From Leclercia adecarboxylata (GTDB taxonomy: Bacteria > Pseudomonadota > Gammaproteobacteria > Enterobacterales > Enterobacteriaceae): a DNA stretch of 64,000 nucleotides. The position numbers and the translations under genes were made by a program. How positions within the stretch are numbered: the stretch's first letter is position 1; each line of letters starts with the position of its first letter. The stretch is taken from contig NZ_CP040889.1 of assembly GCF_006171285.1 (NCBI RefSeq), forward strand, positions 1,860,001 through 1,924,000, written 5' to 3'. Shown here in pieces: positions 58,786-64,000 of this stretch. The notes below the pieces were generated by a model that saw only the letters and a program-made list of their open reading frames with translations, did no database searches and had not been told where the DNA came from.

Positions 58786-59562
58786 TTACGCCAGAATACG
58801 CGTGCCGATCGGCGTGCCGTTAAACAGCGCCGGCAGCTGGTCCGCGTGACGCCAGGAGGCGATATCCACCGGGCGACCCAGCGTGCGCGCAGCGTCCAGC
58901 GCCGCGTTCACTTTCACGATCATGCCGTCGGTGATAATCCCCTGGTCGATCAGCTGTTCGGCTTTCGCCGCGGTCATCTCCGCGATGCGCTGGCCTTTGC
59001 CGTCCAGAATTCCGCTCACGTCAGAGAGCAGGATCAGGTCTGCACCCAGCGTCGCCGCCAGCGCGGTTGCCGCCTGATCAGCGTTGACGTTCATCAGCTG
59101 GCCTTCTTCGGTCACGCCGATAGAGCTCACCACCGGCAGGAAACCGCCTTCCAGCAGCGTATAAATCAGTTTTGGCGAACCCGGCTGCGCCAGCCCAACG
59201 TGGCCAAGCTCTTCGTCGAGCTGGGTCACTTTAACGCTGTCGCCATCGCCCAGGTAGAGGCCCACGGATGCGATGTGGTGTTTCTTCGCCCATGACAGCA
59301 GGGTTTTGTTGGCCGTACCCGCCAGCGCACCGGTAATGATGTCAATCTGATCGGCAGGCGTCACGCGCAGGCCGTTCTTCTTTTTCACCGGCAGGTTCAG
59401 GCCTTTCATTAACTCATCCACCACACAGCCGCCGCCGTGAACAATCACCAGCGGACGTTGATGTGATTCGCGATAGTTGACCAGCGCGGTAAACAGACGC
59501 TCCAGCGCCTCTTCGCTGTCCAGCAGTACACCACCAAGCTTGATAATTAATGGGTTCATCAT
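58786..59562 (-). CDS. argB: Acetylglutamate kinase
   Basis: ArgB phosphorylates N-acetylglutamate. The ATG at 59562 gives 258 residues ([11 protein letters not shown]), as in E. coli; GTG one codon before is also in frame. The nucleotide/substrate loops [12 protein letters not shown] and MNVNADQAA are present. It is 6 bp after argC. Confidence 0.97.
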   Translation of the reverse strand: MMNPLIIKLGGVLLDSEEALERLFTALVNYRESHQRPLVIVHGGGCVVDELMKGLNLPVKKKNGLRVTPADQIDIITGALAGTANKTLLSWAKKHHIASVGLYLGDGDSVKVTQLDEELGHVGLAQPGSPKLIYTLLEGGFLPVVSSIGVTEEGQLMNVNADQAATALAATLGADLILLSDVSGILDGKGQRIAEMTAAKAEQLIDQGIITDGMIVKVNAALDAARTLGRPVDIASWRHADQLPALFNGTPIGTRILA

Positions 59563-59568
59563 CACACC

Positions 59569-60573
59569 TTAAATAAGAGACTGCGTTTCAGCATAGCCAA
59601 AACGAATATTTGCGCACTGCATTGCCTGGGCGGCTGCGCCTTTGAGTAAGTTATCTTCTGCGGCCACCACAATCAGGTGCTCGCCCTGCACGGCAAAGCC
59701 GATATCGCAGAATGGCAGGCCAACCACGTTTTTAAGCGCCGGCACGCCTTTGTCATACAGACGCACCAGCGGCTTATCCGCGTACGCCCTCGTGAAGACC
59801 TCTTTCACCTGGTCTTGGGTCACGCCCGGTTTCAGGCGGCAGGTAATAGTTTCGAGGATGCCACGCGGGAAGCTGCCCAGATGCGGAGTGAAAATCACGT
59901 CCGTACCCAGATGAGTGGTGATTTCGGGATGATGGCGGTGGTTAAACACGCCATACGGTTGCAGGCTCACTTCGCAGAAGCTGTTGGAGATAGCCGCCTT
60001 GCGCCCGGCTCCGCTCACGCCGCTGGTGGCGTTGATCACCGGCCACTGGTTCAGATCCAGCAGGCCTGCGTCGATCAGGGGTTTCAGGGCGAGCTGCGCT
60101 GCCGTAGGGTAGCAACCCGGTACAGCGATCAGGTTCACCTCTTTCAGCGCATCTGCGCTCCACTCCGCCAGACCATACACCGCCTTTTCAAGCAGATCCG
60201 GGTGCTGATGAGTGAAACCGTAGTATTTTTCATAGAACGCGGCGTCGTTCACACGGAACGCACCGGAGAGATCGAATACCACGCAACCGGCCGCCAGGAA
60301 CTGCGGCGCCAGATCGTGGCTGACTTCGTGAGCGGTGGCTAAAAACACCACGTCCACGCCGTCGGTAAACTCGCTGATATCCGACATCGGCTGCAATGGC
60401 AGATCGACAACCCCTTTAAGTTGCGGATGTAAATCGGAAATTAACTTTCCTGCATCATTGCTTTGCGCTGAGACAGTCAAAGCGGTTATGGTCATATGAG
60501 GATGGCGATTCACGTAGCTTACAAGCTCTGCGCCCGCATAACCGCTAGCGCCTACAATCAGCGTATTCAACAT
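59569..60573 (-). CDS. argC: N-acetyl-gamma-glutamyl-phosphate reductase
   Basis: ArgC reduces N-acetylglutamyl phosphate with NADPH. It has 334 residues, the E. coli length, with an NADP loop [10 protein letters not shown] (8-17) and the catalytic Cys154 in VPGCYPTA. It is the first gene of argCBH and is divergent from argE across the shared ARG boxes. Confidence 0.97.
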   Translation of the reverse strand: MLNTLIVGASGYAGAELVSYVNRHPHMTITALTVSAQSNDAGKLISDLHPQLKGVVDLPLQPMSDISEFTDGVDVVFLATAHEVSHDLAPQFLAAGCVVFDLSGAFRVNDAAFYEKYYGFTHQHPDLLEKAVYGLAEWSADALKEVNLIAVPGCYPTAAQLALKPLIDAGLLDLNQWPVINATSGVSGAGRKAAISNSFCEVSLQPYGVFNHRHHPEITTHLGTDVIFTPHLGSFPRGILETITCRLKPGVTQDQVKEVFTRAYADKPLVRLYDKGVPALKNVVGLPFCDIGFAVQGEHLIVVAAEDNLLKGAAAQAMQCANIRFGYAETQSLI

Positions 60574-60596
60574 CGGGTTCCTTTATGCTCAACGTT

Positions 60597-60635
60597 AATG
60601 TATTTTTATTCACATTTATTGCATGAATATTGATA
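60597..60635. promoter_or_regulatory. Tandem ARG boxes (ArgR operator) for argCBH and argE
   Basis: Two 18-bp sites, AATGTATTTTTATTCACA (60597-60614) and ATTGCATGAATATTGATA (60618-60635), are separated by 3 bp, the spacing required for an ArgR hexamer. They lie between face-to-face promoters of argC and argE, so arginine represses both. Confidence 0.92.
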
Positions 60636-60661
60636 CTATCACGACCTAAGGTGTGTCAACA

Positions 60662-61813
60662 ATGAAAATGAATTTACCGCCATTTATCGAGATCTACCGC
60701 GCCCTGATTGCCACGCCGTCCATCAGCGCAACGGAAGAAGCGCTGGATCAGAGTAATGAGACTTTAATCAATCTGCTGGCGGGGTGGTTCAGCGATCTCG
60801 GCTTTAAGGTGGAGGTTCAGCCGGTACCGGGAACCCGTAATAAATTTAACCTGCTCGCCAGTACCGGCCAGGGCGCGGGCGGTCTGCTGCTGGCGGGACA
60901 CACCGACACCGTTCCGTTTGATGACGGGCGCTGGACGCGCGATCCCTTCACCCTGACAGAGCACGACAACAAGCTCTACGGGCTGGGCACCGCCGACATG
61001 AAAGGCTTCTTCGCCTTTATCCTCGACGCGCTGCGTGACGTTGACGTCACCACTCTGAAAAAGCCGCTCTATATTCTGGCTACCGCCGACGAAGAGACCA
61101 GCATGGCGGGCGCGCGATACTTCTCGGAAAACACGGCGATTCGCCCGGATTGCGCGATTATCGGCGAGCCGACCTCCCTGCAACCGATCCGTGCCCACAA
61201 AGGCCATATCTCTACGGCGGTGCGCGTGCTGGGCCAGTCCGGCCACTCCAGCGATCCGGCGCGCGGCGTCAACGCCATTGAACTGATGCACGACGCCATC
61301 GGCCGCATCATGACCCTGCGTGACGATTTGAAAGAGCGCTATCACTACGACGCCTTCACCGTGCCGTATCCCACGCTGAACCTCGGCAGCCTGCACGGCG
61401 GCGATGCGTCTAACCGTATCTGCGCCTGCTGTGAACTGCATATGGATATCCGTCCGCTGCCGGGCATGACTCTGAGCGATCTGAATGGCTTACTGACCGA
61501 AGCGCTGGCACCGGTGAGTGAACGCTGGCCGGGCCGTCTGACGGTGTCCGACCTGCATCCGCCGATCCCGGGTTATGAATGCCCGCCGGACCACCAGCTG
61601 GTGGAAGTGGTGGAGAAACTGCTCGGCGAGAAAACCGACGTGGTGAACTACTGCACCGAAGCGCCGTTTATTCAGACCCTGTGCCCGACCCTGGTGCTCG
61701 GCCCGGGCTCCATTAACCAGGCCCATCAGCCGGATGAGTATCTGGAAACGCGCTTTATCAAGCCCACCCGCGAACTGATTACCCAGGTTGTGCATCACTT
61801 CTGCTGGCATTAA
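60662..61813 (+). CDS. argE: Acetylornithine deacetylase
   Basis: ArgE releases ornithine from N-acetylornithine. The ATG at 60662 ([15 protein letters not shown]) gives 383 residues, as in E. coli. It is an M20 zinc peptidase family member with GHTDTVPFD (His80, Asp82) and the DEETSM glutamate pair at about 143-148. It is divergent from argC and followed by ppc in the same direction. Confidence 0.97.
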   Translation: MKMNLPPFIEIYRALIATPSISATEEALDQSNETLINLLAGWFSDLGFKVEVQPVPGTRNKFNLLASTGQGAGGLLLAGHTDTVPFDDGRWTRDPFTLTEHDNKLYGLGTADMKGFFAFILDALRDVDVTTLKKPLYILATADEETSMAGARYFSENTAIRPDCAIIGEPTSLQPIRAHKGHISTAVRVLGQSGHSSDPARGVNAIELMHDAIGRIMTLRDDLKERYHYDAFTVPYPTLNLGSLHGGDASNRICACCELHMDIRPLPGMTLSDLNGLLTEALAPVSERWPGRLTVSDLHPPIPGYECPPDHQLVEVVEKLLGEKTDVVNYCTEAPFIQTLCPTLVLGPGSINQAHQPDEYLETRFIKPTRELITQVVHHFCWH

Positions 61814-61815
61814 TC

Positions 61816-61847
61816 ACGCCTCCCCTCTCTTCGGAGAGGGGAAAATC
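61816..61847 (+). terminator. Probable terminator after argE
   Basis: CCTCCCCTCTC-ttc-GGAGAGGGGA forms a strong hairpin just after the argE stop, though the following A/T run is weak. The rest of the 246-bp gap should hold the ppc promoter; no gene was seen. Confidence 0.65.
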
Positions 61848-62059
61848 CCGCGATCTTCGTCACATTCTCATAAGCATCTCTTATCTGACGCAAAGCGAAT
61901 TAAATTTCGTAAATTGCCCGCATTTATTCGTTTGCTGAACCGTTTTCGCAGCAATTGACGACGGGGGTTTTACGTGGCTTTATAAAGGGAGATGACAAAA
62001 TAATGTCCGTTAGATGTCTGGCAGGGCATAAACAAAAATGATGGGGTGACTGGGTTTTT

Positions 62060-64000
62060 ATGAACGAACAATATTCCGCGTTGCGTAGTAATGTCAGTAT
62101 GCTCGGCAAAGTGCTTGGAGATACCATCAAAGACGCGTTGGGGGAAAACATCCTCGATCGCGTTGAAACTATCCGCAAGCTGTCCAAATCTTCCCGTGCA
62201 GGTAACGAAGCCAATCGTCAGGAGCTGCTCACCACTCTGCAGAACCTCTCCAATGACGAACTGCTGCCTGTTGCCCGTGCCTTCAGCCAGTTTCTGAATC
62301 TGGCGAACACCGCCGAGCAGTACCACAGCATTTCGCCGAACGGCGAAGCGGCAAGCAACCCGGAAGTGATTGCCCGTACGCTCAGAAAGCTCAAGGACCA
62401 ACCCGATCTCAACGAAGCCACCATTAAAAAGGCCGTCGAATCCCTGTCGCTGGAGCTGGTGCTCACCGCCCACCCGACCGAGATCACCCGTCGTACCCTG
62501 ATCCACAAAATGGTGGAAGTGAACAACTGCCTGAAGCAGCTGGATAACAAAGAGATCGTTGACTACGAACGTAACCAGCTGATGCGCCGCCTGCGCCAGC
62601 TGATTGCCCAGTCCTGGCATACCGATGAAATTCGTAAGCACCGCCCAAGCCCGGTAGATGAAGCCAAGTGGGGCTTTGCGGTGGTGGAAAACAGCCTGTG
62701 GGAAGGGGTGCCAAACTACCTGCGCGAGCTGAATGAACAGCTGGAAGAGAACCTCGGCTATCGCCTGCCGGTGGATTTTGTCCCGGTCCGCTTCACCTCC
62801 TGGATGGGCGGCGACCGCGACGGCAACCCGAACGTCACTGCCGACATCACCCGCCACGTGCTGCTGCTGAGCCGCTGGAAAGCGACCGATCTATTCCTGA
62901 AAGATATTCAGGTGCTGATCTCTGAGCTGTCGATGGTTGAAGCCACCCCGGAACTGCGCGAGCTGGCCGGTGAAGAGGGTGCGAGCGAGCCTTACCGCTA
63001 TCTGATGAAAAAGCTGCGCGGCCAGCTGCTGGCAACGCAGGCCTGGCTGGAAGCGCGTCTGAAAGGCCAGCGCCTGCCGAAGCCGGAAGGACTGCTGAGC
63101 CAGAACGAGCAGCTCTGGGATCCGCTGTACGCCTGTTATAAATCTCTGCAGGCGTGCGGCATGGGCATCATCGCCAACGGCGAACTGCTCGACACCCTGC
63201 GTCGCGTGAAGTGTTTTGGCGTGCCGCTGGTGCGTATCGACGTACGTCAGGAAAGCACCCGTCATACCGAAGCGCTGGGCGAGCTGACCCGCTACCTTGG
63301 CATCGGCGACTACGAAAGCTGGTCAGAAGCCGACAAACAGGCCTTCCTGATCCGCGAGCTGAACTCCAAACGTCCTCTGCTGCCACGCAACTGGGAGCCG
63401 AGCAACGACACCCGCGAAGTGCTCAACACCTGCAAAGCGATCGTTGATGCGCCGAAAGGATCGGTGGCCGCCTATGTGATCTCCATGGCGAAGACCCCGT
63501 CCGACGTGCTGGGCGTTCATCTGCTGCTGAAAGAAGCCGGTATCGACTATGCCCTGCCGGTGGCACCGCTGTTCGAAACCCTTGATGACCTGAACAACGC
63601 CAATGACGTGATGACCCAGCTGCTGAACATCGACTGGTATCGCGGCTTTATTCAGGGCAAACAGATGGTGATGATTGGCTATTCCGACTCCGCAAAAGAC
63701 GCGGGCGTAATGGCAGCCTCCTGGGCGCAGTATCAGGCGCAGGACTCCCTGATCAAAACCTGCGAGAAAGCGGGTATTGAACTGACCCTTTTCCACGGTC
63801 GCGGCGGCTCTATCGGTCGTGGCGGCGCGCCAGCGCATGCGGCGCTGCTTTCACAGCCACCGGGCAGCCTGAAAGGCGGTCTGCGTGTGACCGAACAGGG
63901 CGAGATGATCCGCTTCAAGTACGGCCTGCCGGAAGTGACCATCAGCAGCCTGTCGCTGTACACCAGCGCCATTCTGGAAGCCAACCTGCTGCCACCGCCG
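62060..64000 (+). CDS. ppc: Phosphoenolpyruvate carboxylase (3' end cut by window edge)
   Basis: Ppc carboxylates PEP to oxaloacetate, the anaplerotic feed of the TCA cycle. The ATG at 62060 ([15 protein letters not shown]) opens a frame that runs uninterrupted to the window edge, giving 647 of about 883 residues. Catalytic motifs present are [11 protein letters not shown] (about 135-145), [11 protein letters not shown], and [16 protein letters not shown] near the edge. It lies 246 bp after argE in the same orientation. Confidence 0.97.
   Translation, partial: MNEQYSALRSNVSMLGKVLGDTIKDALGENILDRVETIRKLSKSSRAGNEANRQELLTTLQNLSNDELLPVARAFSQFLNLANTAEQYHSISPNGEAASNPEVIARTLRKLKDQPDLNEATIKKAVESLSLELVLTAHPTEITRRTLIHKMVEVNNCLKQLDNKEIVDYERNQLMRRLRQLIAQSWHTDEIRKHRPSPVDEAKWGFAVVENSLWEGVPNYLRELNEQLEENLGYRLPVDFVPVRFTSWMGGDRDGNPNVTADITRHVLLLSRWKATDLFLKDIQVLISELSMVEATPELRELAGEEGASEPYRYLMKKLRGQLLATQAWLEARLKGQRLPKPEGLLSQNEQLWDPLYACYKSLQACGMGIIANGELLDTLRRVKCFGVPLVRIDVRQESTRHTEALGELTRYLGIGDYESWSEADKQAFLIRELNSKRPLLPRNWEPSNDTREVLNTCKAIVDAPKGSVAAYVISMAKTPSDVLGVHLLLKEAGIDYALPVAPLFETLDDLNNANDVMTQLLNIDWYRGFIQGKQMVMIGYSDSAKDAGVMAASWAQYQAQDSLIKTCEKAGIELTLFHGRGGSIGRGGAPAHAALLSQPPGSLKGGLRVTEQGEMIRFKYGLPEVTISSLSLYTSAILEANLLPPP

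Overview
The window is a contiguous piece of chromosome from a member of the Enterobacteriaceae. Nearly every protein has the length and motifs of its E. coli counterpart, and gene order follows E. coli in long blocks. It is not E. coli or Salmonella: aslA/aslB are replaced by an MFS transporter gene, rffG/rffH are missing from the enterobacterial common antigen (ECA) locus, and ppiC is tandemly duplicated. An Enterobacter/Lelliottia/Leclercia-type organism is the best guess; the genus cannot be fixed from this sequence alone. No prophage, insertion sequence, integron, plasmid gene or CRISPR array was seen.

Layout. 1-8.5 kb: dapF (cut by the left edge), lptM, cyaY, cyaA and the hemCDXY operon. 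8.6-10.8 kb: an MFS transporter, the sRNA gene glmZ with a sigma-54-type promoter and a GlrR site, and four tRNA genes (Pro, Leu, His, Arg). 10.9-23.4 kb: yifK and the ECA operon, transcribed leftward from wecA to wecG. 23.6-31.3 kb: rho, trxA, rhlB, gppA, rep and two ppiC genes. 31.3-40.5 kb: the branched-chain amino acid locus (ilvC, ilvY, ilvLGMEDA with an intact ilvG and attenuator). 40.8-43.6 kb: yifB, maoP, hdfR. 43.7-49.3 kb: a ribosomal RNA operon on the minus strand (16S, tRNA-Glu, 23S, 5S, tRNA-Asp, tRNA-Trp) with P1/P2 promoters. 49.3-57.3 kb: murI, btuB with a cobalamin riboswitch, trmA, yijD, fabR, sthA, oxyR and the sRNA gene oxyS. 57.3-64 kb: argH, argB, argC, argE with ARG boxes, and ppc (cut by the right edge).

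Functionally the window combines heme, cAMP, isoleucine/valine and arginine synthesis, ECA assembly, translation, redox control and outer-membrane B12 uptake. The points most worth a second look are these. (1) The 16S gene is 8 nt short, and all five expected CCWGG (Dcm) motifs in it are altered while those elsewhere are intact; this points to a local consensus artefact rather than biology. (2) The rRNA operon has rrnB-type upstream and rrnC-type downstream flanks, consistent with an exchange of whole inter-rrn chromosome segments relative to E. coli. (3) wecC is coupled directly to wecD, without rffGH. (4) ppiC has a divergent tandem paralogue. I did not find a convincing undescribed defence or mobile system.
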